Assembly: GCA_963969495.1 (NCBI GenBank)
Contig: OZ018323.1
Span: 67,973,720-68,037,719, forward strand
DNA: 64,000 nt
DNA from: Ceratothoa steindachneri
Taxonomy: Eukaryota; Arthropoda; Malacostraca; Isopoda; Cymothoidae
Direction of reading: 5' to 3'
Positions 1 to 9,834 of the stretch are shown in pieces. The notes beneath the pieces were generated by a model. The model was not told the origin of the DNA. It was given only the letters and a program-made list of their open reading frames with translations, and searched no databases. The position numbers and the translations under genes were made by a program. The first letter of the stretch is position 1; each line of letters begins with the position of its first letter.

Positions 1-710
1 AGATCATTAGGAAGAAATGTAGTAAGTAATTATGATGAGATAGCTAGGAAAAGAGAATACCAAAGCTTACAGGAGGAAGGTACTCCTGAAAATCGAAATC
101 ATTATAGATTCACTAGGAATGAGCTAAAAGAGATAATTAAGAAAGGCAAAAATGGCAGCAGAAATTAATTTAGCTCAAAATAATAATAAAGATCTAAGAA
201 AATTATTTAGCTATTATAAAATCAATAAAAAATTAGCAGAGATAAAATAAAGCCTATTAAATAGGAAGGGGGTGAGAAATATCTGATGAGGAAATAGTAG
301 AGGTACTTAATGATCATTTGGCTCAGTATTTATAGAAGAGAATCGGAACAGTTTAATTTATTATAATTCTAGGTCAAGTAAAGAGGTATTGAATACCATT
401 AATGGATATAGAGAAATCATTACGATTATAATCGAGTTGAATACCAGTAGGGCATCTGGTCCATTAAAGGTTAGTTAAATGTGTAGAAAGTAGTGCAGTA
501 AGCTCTTGAGAAGATATATACTAGATCACTGGAGTTTGGAGAAATACCTAATGATTGGAAAACAGCAAAGGTAGTGCCAATTTTAAGAAGGGAAGTAAAG
601 AGGACCCAAATAACTGTAGAGCAGTAAGCTTAACTTCTATACTTAGTAAAATTCTTGAGAAGGTAGTTAGGAAGGGTATTTCTGAGCATCAAGAAAGTTA
701 GCTTAATAAA
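1..710 (+). pseudogene. Decayed LINE reverse-transcriptase fragment
   Basis: The plus strand carries scattered pieces of a non-LTR retrotransposon ORF2. The linker between endonuclease and RT is visible near the start. A piece reading DEEIVEVLNDHLAQYL lies at about 285-332. The start of the RT domain lies at about 505-690, with GEIPNDWKTAKVVPI followed after a frame change by DPNNCRAVSLTSILSKILEK. These match the finger region of RTs in the CR1/jockey superfamily, where a W-K-x-A-x-V-x-P-I-x-K block precedes N-Y-R-P-V-S-L-T-S. The reading frame shifts near 580 and many stops lie between the pieces, so the copy is dead. It runs off the left edge of the window and ends before 720, so motifs A to C are missing. 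Exact clade is not determined. Confidence 0.75.
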
Positions 711-720
711 TGATGCTCAT

Positions 721-1620
721 CATTTTTTTTTAGGAACCCATCTGGCGACTGCCTACTAGGGCAGAAGTCGCCGTACTCATACAAGAGCCTACTACTAGGC
801 TATATTTAAAAAAAAAACATAATAATATGCAAATAACGATAAAAAGTACAAAGGCCAAACAAAACAACAAAAACACTTCACCAAAGTGCAAAAATCCGAT
901 TAATATCGTTGACCCCGTTCGATTTACAGGAGGGATGTTATCAGTGGTGGCCTAAGTGATAATTTCTAGGCCTAGTTTATTTTAAATTGTCCGAGGAGAA
1001 GTTTGCACAGGGGCGGACTCGTGTTCGACCCTATGGAAGATTCTACCGCCTGGGGCTGAGTCACCTTCGGAACTATGTCCATTTCAGGGGAAAGGGGGAA
1101 GCCTCAGTGTGAACATCCTCCCCAAAGCATCACAGATTCCATTCGCGGTACTCTCCGTGACAGTCACTTCTTTGGGTCAAAGGAGTTCCTCGATTTCCCC
1201 CATCATCCCCGATATCTAGGAAGGAGGAGGCCGCGGTTGGACGCGGATGTCCAGGCGCTTTCCCACTCTTGCTTGCAGTTGTCACCACCAGGATCATGTA
1301 GGATCAGAAATTCCAGAATGTGATCATTTACACATAATCGGTCCCGGTCTAACGTTGATGGGCCTTCCAAACCCGGCCGGCCATTTAGGAGAGTGTCCTG
1401 GAACTTTGAACATAAAGCAAGGTACCGGTGTAGCCACCTTATATGTGTAAGGGAGGAAGATGAGCAGAGACGACAGGCCAGCATACTTCTTAGATAATAC
1501 TTGCCCTCCCCTGCGGGTTTACGGCCCTGGCAGCCACTCAACTAAGGCTCATAAGAGGACAAAAGTGAGCCGGGCAACCAGAGCCTCTGTGGAGAGGAGT
1601 AGGAGGGTATGTAATAAAGA
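721..1620 (-). mobile_element. Internally deleted LINE-E family copy
   Basis: Read on the minus strand, the left end (721-800) is the 3' tail shared with the element at 51,335-53,869. It has a poly-A tract, the block containing CGCCAGAT and a small palindrome (AGCCTACTACTAGGCT). Positions 1005-1180 are clearly similar, in inverse orientation, to 51,410-51,590, which lies upstream of the ORF1 pieces of that same element. Upstream leader and 3' UTR are therefore present, but no gag, endonuclease or RT coding sequence lies between them. This looks like an internally deleted, non-autonomous copy. The right boundary near 1620 is approximate because no target-site duplication was found. The short ORFs in both frames here match nothing I recognise. 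Confidence 0.6.
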
Positions 1621-2500
1621 GAAGTAGAGATAGGCGGGTCCATTAACGGGTAATGTGGTCACCTATTATTATCATCATACAATAACTTAAACCTAAAACA
1701 CGCACTAGCACACACACACATTCATTCAGTCAAACACTACAACCGCTCACAGATACGCTCAGGCGCAATCAACCACACTTGAGAGATACAGAAAAAATGG
1801 GAAGGAAATAGATGGGGGACATGAGGAGACTATGAATAACATATAACAATGACACCATAAATAAAGATCGATGATGGAAGAGAGAGGTATAGTAAAAATC
1901 TATTTCGCAATCCATTCTAATGAGCGGATGAGAATCCTCTCCAACGACAAGACAGAAGCACTATCGCAGAGAGCCTCTGGAAACAACGCGGGCGTGGAGG
2001 GGTCGCCCAATAATGCCAGGTGCTCCCCGGACCAGTTTGAACACTGCAGGTTTGCACATCAAGGACGAGGGCCGAACTCAAGGCCACATTTCGGGCAAAG
2101 CGCTACCGCCTTTCGGCAGGCGGAGCTAAGATGCCCAACCAAACCTGTTGCATTAAAAGCAACGGGTAGGGACTGGTCCATAAGGGCACATCTTTAGGAG
2201 AGCAATGAGAGCGTCCTTGGGACTAACAGAACGGGACTTTGATAACAGAAACTCGTCCTACTTCGCCAGGACAACAAAACTCTCTTTGAGGTTTTAGTAT
2301 TTAGCGCCCCCCAAAGTCGCTTATAATCCGAGGGCAAGGAGGCCGATGAGGAAGATGGCCGCAGGAGAAGAAAACGATTAACTGGGCATAGTGAGATCGG
2401 TTATATTTGAGAATAAGCGGTGGGCGTTCGAAGGGAGTGTTTGTTTCCGGGTAGTGATGGGGTTTGCGAAGGTCGAAGAGTGGGCGGGGGCATTGAGGGA
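1621..2500. other. Unassigned stretch
   Basis: No gene, RNA or mobile-element domain is recognised. The plus-strand ORF at 1871-2197 has no familiar motif and no coding-like context. Confidence 0.5.
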
Positions 2501-3003
2501 GAGCAATGTGACAGGGTGGGGGGGAGAAAACAAAATAAAAGTACAAACAGAAGGGAAAAAGGGAGTGACAATAAAATAAAAGCACAAATAGAAGGGAGAA
2601 AGGAAATGACAGTAAGATAAAATCACAAACATAAGGGAGAAAGGGAGTGACAATAAAATAAAAGCACAAATATAAGGGAGATAAAATAAAATAAAGCACA
2701 CACAGAAGGGAGAAAGGGAGTTACAATAAATAAAAGTAAAAACATAAGGGAGACAGGGAGTTACAATAAAATAAAAGCACAAATATAAGGGAGATGTAAT
2801 AAAATAAAAGCACAAAAAGGGGGGGAGGGAGTGACAATGAAATACAAGTACAAAAATAAGGGAGAAAGGGAGTTACAATAAAATAAAAGCACAAACAGAA
2901 GGGAGAAAGGAAGTGACAATAAAATAAAAGTACAAACAGAAGGGAGAAAGGGAGTGACAATCAAATAAATGCACAAACATGAGGGAAAAAGGGAGTGCCA
3001 ATA
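2501..3003 (+). repeat. 41-bp minisatellite, left part
   Basis: Imperfect tandem repeat with a unit of about 41 bp, built around GGGAGAAAGGGAGTGACAAT followed by an A-rich half with AAAATAAAAGCACAAA. Some units are shortened by about half. The Phe/Leu/Tyr-rich minus-strand ORFs across it simply translate the repeat. The array continues at 3315 after an inserted element. Confidence 0.9.
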
Positions 3004-3314
3004 TTATTATTTATTTTTTTTTATTAAGGGGCTATCTGGCGACTGCCGACTTAGGCATAAGTTGCCGTAAACAAACAGCCTAGTTCTAGGCTACTTTAAA
3101 AAATTCGAACAGGAAACAAAAATTAAAATAAATAACAATAACAAAGCAATAACAAAAACGATAACAAAAACAACAACAACAATAAAACCAGGTTAAATAA
3201 AAGGGAGAAGGCCGGCCTCCCCCCAAAAGTCAATAAGTCCACCAGTCATGGTGCACGCACTCGTCCCGAGTACAAGGGACAGGCGGTAGCGACCCCGCCC
3301 ATCCCGGTACAAAG
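3004..3314 (-). mobile_element. LINE-E 3'-UTR-only copy inside the minisatellite
   Basis: A 311-bp insertion splits the minisatellite. It is flanked by a near-perfect 13-bp duplication of minisatellite sequence: GGGAGTGCCAATA at 2991-3003 and GGGAGTGCCGATA at 3315-3327. On the minus strand it has a GC-rich start, a T-rich middle, the palindrome AGCCTAGTTCTAGGCT and a tail ending in CGCCAGAT plus an A-rich tract. The GC-rich part and tail resemble the 3' UTR of the element at 51,335-53,869. This is best explained as a strongly 5'-truncated LINE-E insertion made by target-primed reverse transcription. Confidence 0.8.
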
Positions 3315-3722
3315 GGGAGTGCCGATAAAATAAAAGAACAAATATAAGGGAGATGCAGTAAAATAAAAGCACAAACATAAGGGTGAAAGGGAGTGACAAT
3401 AAAAAAGTACAAATAGAAGGGAGAAAGGGAGTGACAATAAAATAAAATCACAAACAGAAGGGAGAAAGGGAGACAATAAAATAAAAGTACAAACAGAAGG
3501 GATAAAAGGAGTGACAATAAAATAAAAGCACAAATAAAAGGGAGAAAGGAAGTGACAATAAAATAAAAGCACAAATATAAGGGAGATACAATAAAATAAA
3601 AGCACAAATATAAGGGAGAAAGGGAGTGACAATAAAATAAAAGCACAAATATAAGGGAGATACAATAAAATAAAAGCACAAATAGAAGGGAGAAAGGGAG
3701 TGACAATAAAATAAAACAAAAG
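3315..3722 (+). repeat. 41-bp minisatellite, right part
   Basis: Continuation of the same tandem array after the inserted element, with the same 41-bp unit and the same occasional half-length units. Confidence 0.9.
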
Positions 3723-3739
3723 AGGGCAAGAGCATATTA

Positions 3740-4110
3740 AAAGTCATCTTGGTCACAGGCAAAGTCCAATGTTTTCTTCAATGGGATGTTGAAGGCCTCT
3801 TTAGTGTCGCGGCTCATCATAAAATGACGCCCCTCTTTCGAGAGTTCGGGTCCGTTACAAAATGGTCATTACACACCCTCCATGAATTGACACACTTTCC
3901 CAATTCCATCCACCATGACCCGCTTCTCCCTTCCCCTTCCTTCCACTTCCAGCAAACCTTTTTTTTCTCAAAAATTAAGGCGAAAACCAACAAGGGCATC
4001 ACCCAGGCGAACGTTTGAAAGGAGATATCTGTAAAGTGGTGAAGATGAATGAGCTGAAAATGTGTGAAAGGTCGATATAGTCGTAGATGCTCCAAGTCGA
4101 GCATTCAGGT
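3740..4110 (+). repeat. Dispersed repeat, copy 1
   Basis: Positions about 3969-4060 (blocks AACCAACAAGGGCATC and AAAGTGGTGAA) are similar to the reverse complement of about 34,222-34,310. This is a dispersed repeat of unknown class. No coding sequence is recognised. Confidence 0.45.
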
Positions 4111-4263
4111 TTGGAAATCACGCAATCGTCCAGATGTCATCCGCAGCATAAGTGTAACGATGCGTCTGACACCCCCATGCTGGGGAGAGAAGTAGAAAAA
4201 TGGGGTGGAGTAATTCGACGGATTAACGACTCCATCGCAATCAAGGGCGCTTTGTTATAAATA

Positions 4264-4582
4264 CAGTAAACCCTCGATATAACGAACTATATGGGGCGAG
4301 GGGGGGGCGTTCGTTAAAGCCGAAAGCTCGTTAAACCCGATGGGCGTTAAAGCAATGGAAATAACGAACCAAGTTCGTTATGGATATGTAATACGTATGT
4401 AATTACTAATAAAGTTAAGTGGATTACACAACATAGTATTGATACGAAACTTGCACTGTAAGAGACATGTGACACACCAACACACTCAGACTGGTCGTAA
4501 CGCTTGCCTGTTAAACCCGATGGAGTTCTGCCAGGAAATTTGGTTCGTTATATCCGAAATTCGTTATATTGAGGGTTTACTG
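4264..4582. mobile_element. Pogo/Tigger-like MITE
   Basis: A 319-bp element with nearly perfect terminal inverted repeats. The left end is CAGTAAACCCTCGATATAAC and the right end is its complement, apart from one or two mismatches. A TA dinucleotide flanks both sides (4262-4263 and 4583-4584). The terminal sequence is of the type known from pogo/Tigger elements of the Tc1/mariner superfamily. No transposase is encoded, so the copy is non-autonomous. Confidence 0.9.
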
Positions 4583-4734
4583 TATTTAAGTTTTGAAAAA
4601 ATACACAAACGCTATTTAATATATACATAACGTGGATAATATATAACACCTTCTCTAGTTACGCTGCGGAAATCTATACTTATGTTGTTACAAATAAAAG
4701 ATTTGCGGCCATCTTGTCATTTATAGCCATTATT

Positions 4735-4815
4735 AATTGGGGCTGCTAGCCCAGTCGGTATAACGTCATAATCTTCGGGGTAAAAGAGCTTGATCGTATC
4801 GATTCAAGAAATACC
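4735..4815 (+). repeat. Possible tRNA-derived SINE head
   Basis: TAGCCCAGTCGG fits the RNA polymerase III A box (TRGCNNAGYNGG). It is followed about 40 bp later by a weak B-box-like ATCGATTCAAG. The sequence does not fold into a normal tRNA gene, so a decayed SINE head is the better reading. Confidence is low. Confidence 0.35.
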
Positions 4816-5039
4816 CATCCCACACGATGATGATTAGCATTCATTGAGGTGAGGCGCTAATTTAACTACAATGTAGATGGTTAAGGGCCAGTTTATAGAT
4901 TTTATTTAAATTATGCCAAGTTAGGCGAGAGTAAAAATAACAGGCGAGAGCAGATCTAGATTATGCACGTACCAAAGTTTTCAAACACAAATGAATCGCG
5001 GAATGAAAGTATAGGTTTTAAAATGCTTCTTTTTCGGCA

Positions 5040-5368
5040 ATAGCCAAAAAGAATCACCCAAAAGAAGTTTATTTTAGCCGAAATGAATCCCCAAAAGAAG
5101 TTTATTTTAGCCAAAAAGAATCCCCCAATGAAGTTCATTTTAGCGGAAAAGAATCCCTAAAGTAAGTTTATTTTAACCGAAAAGAATCTCCAAAAGTTTA
5201 TTTTAGCTGAAAAGAATCCCCCAATGAAGTTTATTTTAGCCGAAAATAATTACCCAAATGAAGTTTATTTTAGCCGAAAAGAATCCCTCAAAGTAGTTTA
5301 TTTTAGCCGAAATGAATCCCCTAAAGAAGTTTATTTTAACCGAAAAGAATCCCCAAAAGAAGTTTTAG
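5040..5368 (+). repeat. 33-bp minisatellite
   Basis: About ten imperfect copies of a 32-33-bp unit with core GAAGTTTATTTTAGCCGAAA plus AGAATCCCC. The repeat happens to keep a plus-strand frame open (repeated YF-R-ES-KEV pattern, ORF at 5224-5538). This is a by-product of the period being a multiple of three, not evidence of a gene. Confidence 0.9.
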
Positions 5369-5956
5369 TGGTCTATGCAACAGATAGGAAGGGGAAGTTA
5401 ATTTGTAACTTAACCTCACTCGGGGGTCATCCAAGTGGGGTGGTCCCACACCCTGATTGCATCCAGGTAAGATGGTTGTATCTTATGCACTTGGAAATGA
5501 CGCGACCACTGACGACTCTCGCCCAACGGGGTGGATAGTTTTACAAAAACAACCTCGACTTCCGAGCGCGTTCCAGTAGCAGTGCCCCCCCCCCCCCCGC
5601 CCCAAACATATGGGAAGGGGCTTGGGTAAGAAGGAAAGACCGAAGCAAATACTTAGCGAATCCTTAACCTAAAAGGCTATGCGAGCCTCCGCTATGGGCT
5701 ATCTGATGGTCATACTTTTTTGACCCCCTTAACGACCTCTACGAAACTTCTTAACGCTCTCAATGACCGTTTATAATACCATGGCTCCTAAAGGAGGTAC
5801 GGACGGGGTCGATCCTTCGACCAAAACTTCCAACGGCGTCACGAGCTGGGCGCCCATTGAGCGGATACGCTGATACCCCAGCTCCGTACGCAACAGCAGG
5901 TCATTCATTGGAGCCAATCCCGGTAATTTTTTGATAAAGATCCCAACTTAAGTTTG
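5369..5956. other. Unassigned stretch with poly-C run
   Basis: No gene is recognised. There is a run of 14 C at about 5585-5598, which is a likely place for sequencing or assembly error. Confidence 0.5.
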
Positions 5957-6097
5957 AAAGTAAAAATAATATATTTTAATGTCATATTTCATCGTTGATT
6001 TAAATCTGATCTTATTTAATTTATGTGGTAAAAAAAAATTAGGTTAGATTTAAGCAAAACATCAAATATACCATTAAAATGTATTTTTTTTACTTTT
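5957..6097. repeat. AT-rich foldback element
   Basis: Positions about 5957-6020 and about 6035-6097 are inverted copies of each other at roughly 80% identity by eye. Each arm carries AAAGTAAAAA followed by an ATTTTAATG block. Almost the whole 140-bp segment would fold into one hairpin. Part of the arm recurs at about 6190-6235. This could be a foldback MITE; no flanking duplication was identified. Confidence 0.6.
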
Positions 6098-6679
6098 ACC
6101 TAGCCAGCCTATCCTTGCTTAATCTAACCTTACCTTACCTAACCAAACAAAATCTATTTTTATAATTAATCATGTAAGAAACTTAACTTTAATTTATGTG
6201 GCTTTATCTTTACAAATATACATTTTAATGTTCCTTCTTATTGCCTGCGTGCAGTACCCAAGATTTGGCATCCTTCCACAATCTTAATATGAATTTTGAG
6301 TGTGGGCTCCATTTTGAGGGTTAACGAAATTTAAAGAATAATTAGCAGTTAAGTGAGTCTACCCAATATCACTCGATAAAAGCTTCCAGTAACCAAACGC
6401 ACATACGAATAATCTAAAAATAAATAATAAGTACGTAAAAACATTACTAATGGTGTTTTTAGGCATTTTAGTCATCGTGTACGGCTTCGTTTTCGCGCGG
6501 AAAGCAGTTATTAAAGATAGTATCGCTGCAAATAGAGCCGTCCTAGCTTAAAAAATAAGTGCTTCCCGCGCCAAACCGAAGCAGTAGGGACTACGAAAAA
6601 CACGGCGTAGGTTTTCTGGAAGTTTCACGACAAAAACAGTGGAGCGCCTAATACGCCTTACGCCTTGAAAAGGGTAGAA
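6098..6679. other. AT-rich unassigned stretch
   Basis: No gene is recognised. It contains several scattered AACCT-type pentamers at 6118-6150, too few to call telomeric. Confidence 0.5.
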
Positions 6680-6860
6680 TTACAAGTGTATAGTCATATG
6701 TAGTATAGTGGATAGGGTTATTTAGGATGAAGTGGTGAAGAGGAATGAGTTAGAATTAGTTGCTGGGTGACCAGCCATCTCTATGGTTCTGTCTGGCAAT
6801 CGTATTTGAATTCGAAACCTAAGGTAACCGGTTATTTCGAAATAGCCGCACTTAAACTGT
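6680..6860 (+). repeat. Dispersed repeat with GACCAGCCATC core
   Basis: The block around TTGCTGGGTGACCAGCCATC at 6758-6780 recurs at about 19,040-19,065 with one difference in the core. The following block, TCTGGCAATCGTATTTGAAT, recurs in inverse orientation at about 7510-7545. A tRNA-like TAGTATAGTGG lies at the start. This is probably a SINE-like or LINE-tail repeat; the class is unknown. Confidence 0.45.
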
Positions 6861-7099
6861 GTGGGGTTGCATCCCTCACCCCCTGAGGAAAATAGGTAAG
6901 TACGAATCACAGAACACACAAAACACGAATACTAACAAACAAAGATGAATATAGCAAAAACATTTACAAAAATCAAATAAGGCACGGGTAAGAATTGATG
7001 TAGAAACAAAAAACACATAAAAGGAACCTAAACAACCAATCTACACGTCGTTAACATTAAAAAGCTAAATTAGCACACGAATCCAAAGGTTTGAACACG

Positions 7100-7102
<3 letters not shown>

Positions 7103-7196
<94 letters not shown>
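7103..7196. repeat. (TA)n microsatellite
   Basis: An uninterrupted TA dinucleotide tract of about 94 bp. The Tyr-Ile repeat ORFs on both strands are artefacts of it. Confidence 0.98.
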
Positions 7197-7197
<1 letters not shown>

Positions 7198-7244
7198 TTG
7201 TCTACATACATATACATATAAATATAAAAAAACAATATATTTTT

Positions 7245-7345
7245 TTTATTCAAGGGGCCATCTGGCGGCAGTATAAAAAAAAACAAAAAACAATAACAAT
7301 AATAAAACAAACAATGAAAGAAATTAGCCTGATCTCCAGGCACCT
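7245..7345 (-). mobile_element. Truncated LINE-E 3' tail
   Basis: On the minus strand this carries the same terminal block as the other family members (CCGCCAGATGGCCCCTT followed by an A-rich tract), then a T-rich segment. It is a short 5'-truncated copy. The right boundary is uncertain. Confidence 0.55.
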
Positions 7346-7439
7346 ACCTACCTTTGCAAATCTTGCAACCCCAAGAATTCCTTATTCTCACCACTATTCT
7401 AATACACGACTATCTCTCACACTCAGATACTCACCACTT

Positions 7440-7560
7440 TCCCCCTCACCCCCTCCGCTATTTGTAATCAACTAGTAGTATCAGAATTCAAAAGTATAGC
7501 ATTAAGTTCGAATTCAAATGTGATTGCCAGACGTTAGGGTCATTAGAGCTCCGCCTCGCC
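7440..7560 (-). repeat. Dispersed repeat, inverse copy
   Basis: Positions about 7510-7545 are the inverse of 6788-6822 (shared block TTTGAATTCGAA and TCTGGCAATC). No coding content. Confidence 0.4.
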
Positions 7561-9640
7561 CCCAAATGTTAATTAAATCAATCAAATTGGTTAATATTAA
7601 ATGTCCACATCATATTTTAATTGAGAAAAAATCCCTTCAAAAATGCTATATAATACGATATGATGCAATGCCAATTGACAATGTGACTGTATTCCATATT
7701 TAGTATTAAATTAATAAAGAAAATTGCCATAAGATAATGAATGTAGGTAGCGTAAAAATTTACACCTTTACCATTTCACGAATTAGCAATCACTTCAATC
7801 ATAACAAGAAGATTGGAAATTTAATTAAAACAATATCTTTTAACGTTATAAAAAGAAAATAGTTCAGAGCGGATGACACCTGAAATTGGATTTAACCTCG
7901 AATGCAGAAGGAAAAAAACTTAAAAAAGGATTAGAAATTTGAAGAGGGGGGGGGGGCTTCAGGGGCGTCCCTCGCGATGCCTGTTCACATATACAAATTT
8001 AAAATGACAAAATAGCCTCCCGAGCTGATTTTCAGACTTACCTAATGATTCGCTTGTAAGCAGTCACTGGAATTGAACCTCTTATTTTATTTTGAAATTT
8101 AAATATTTCAAATAGCATTTTTGTTTTAGGTCAATAAATCAGATTATGATCTATAATGTGGACTAACATAACAAATAGACATGAAATGTAATTGAATCAG
8201 TCAAACATTCGATTAATCTTGTTGCAAATTTGAGATAATCCTTAAAAAATAATACTACCTTCAAATAAAAGGGGGAACTATTTCTTCTTTTTTTTCCCGC
8301 TTGTAGGTTTATCCTGGTGGGCGTTACTTGTTGAGACGAGCTATCACTACCGCCCACATCATTCCTATTAAGGCAAGAGGGCTCGGCGACACCCTACCCA
8401 AAAAACCCAAATATGTTAAGTTGATGTATGGAAGATTTAACGTGGTTGTTCCATGCCATTAACACCTACAGGAAAAGGAAAAAACGAATGGAATTCCGCA
8501 TAACATGTCCACCCCATGAGGAAAGAAGGGGAGAAAGAAAACATACGAAAAACAGAAAGGGTAAAAAGGATGAAAGTGAAAAAAAGATCAAGGATGACCA
8601 CCTCTCTCTCAGTAACAACTTTTATAGATCGGACGGAGCTCGTTATGATTGGGAAAAAAATATCATTTTCTCCGGGTCAGCGACTTAAGAAATCACTTTC
8701 AAGGTTTTTGCAACGCTTATCTGCCATAACTTGGACGTAAAGCACAATGATTTTTTTAAATGAAATTTTATATCACAGCCAAAAAGTGAAAGTGCGAAAA
8801 CTTACTGTAAATAAGAAAAAACGTAGATGGAAGATGGAACATCCTGCTCATTTTTACGCGAGAAATTCAAACCACCTGAATATTATAATTACTAGAGTGA
8901 ATGAAGCTTCCTTACGCACTAATACAAGGAAACTCAACCGACAGGATTGTCACAATTTTAAATCAACGGAACACCGGGGCGAGAAATGTAAATCACTTGT
9001 CCTGGAAAGATTCACCCAAGAGGCTTCACTGAACAGACTGCGTCTCTCTAATGAGTCACGGCCACAGAAACTCCGATGCTCTCACTGACTCTGGCTCTGA
9101 CACGAGAGAGGGCGGGCGGGCGGCGCAGACAGCAATTCAGGTAGAGTTGCCAATCAGCTTTTTCGTACCACACGAGGGCAAAATGTACCCGACTTTTGTT
9201 TAAAGTGTAGCAATCTGTAAGACTTCATCATCAAGCAGTTTCCCACAAAGTGCCTCTGGTGAGATTTAATGCCCCTAAAGACTACCCGACCACCCTTACC
9301 CTCTCTGTGCCCTTTTAAACGTAAAGCCACCTATCTTTTTTTCGATGCCAAATTGGCTTTCACCCCTTGGCAGATGTCCCTCACCCTTATCCTCTACAGG
9401 GAGACTCTTATTAAACACAATATCCTCCACTTCCTCTTCCCTCAGCACTTTCTCTCTCACATAATCAGCACACCTCTTTTACACGGTCTTCGAATCCTTC
9501 GCCCACCCTGACAACTACTCCATTCTTCTCATTTTTCTCACGCTACTCAGAGCACACTTTCAGTCACACCTCATTCACACCATAAACTTCACTTAGGCGT
9601 TTGTCACTCTATCTACCTTTCACACACAACATCCAGATCA
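7561..9640. other. Unassigned stretch
   Basis: No recognisable gene. The plus-strand ORFs at 8428-8688 and 8747-9088 are rich in Lys and Arg, have no familiar motif and sit in AT-rich DNA, so I do not call them. A short G/C-rich patch (GGGCGGGCGGGCGGCG) lies at about 9110-9126. Confidence 0.5.
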
Positions 9641-9648
9641 ATCTTAAA

Positions 9649-9680
9649 CAACGACCCCAGCCTATGTTAGGGGGTCGTTG
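9649..9680. other. Perfect 10-bp hairpin
   Basis: CAACGACCCC (9649-9658) and GGGGTCGTTG (9671-9680) are exact complements separated by 12 bases, and a T run follows at 9684-9689. It lies just beyond the decayed RT fragment, so it may be part of that element's 3' end. It does not match the histone mRNA stem-loop. Confidence 0.6.
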
Positions 9681-9834
9681 AGCTTTTTTGGAGCTCATTA
9701 CTTAGGATTGACTTTTTTAAAAAGTAAAAATAATTGATAATAAGATTAAAATAAAAGATAGGGTAAAAATGCTACTTAGGATTAAATTTAGTATTTTTAT
9801 TTTTTTGTTAGTTTAATTTGTTTAACACCAGCTC

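Noticed and set aside
3004..3314. Independent SINE family
   Set aside because: There is no polymerase III promoter, and the sequence matches the 3' UTR of the LINE at 51,335-53,869, so a truncated LINE copy is simpler.
2301..3762. Overlapping Phe/Leu/Tyr-rich minus-strand ORFs resembling membrane proteins
   Set aside because: They are translations of the 41-bp A-rich minisatellite and share its period. There is no independent coding signal.
4735..4815. Functional tRNA gene
   Set aside because: Only box-like sequences are present; the cloverleaf arms do not pair. The same applies at 13,012 and 42,440, where SINE heads are more likely.
5224..5538. Repeat protein with YF-R-ES-KEV units
   Set aside because: The frame is kept open only because the minisatellite unit is about 33 bp. 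There is no start context, flank or family match.
7065..7343. Tyr-Ile repeat ORFs here and at 37,070, 45,412 and 45,422
   Set aside because: They are artefacts of (TA)n microsatellites.
8428..9088. Lys/Arg-rich small proteins
   Set aside because: Length is within chance expectation, with no motif and AT-rich low-complexity composition.
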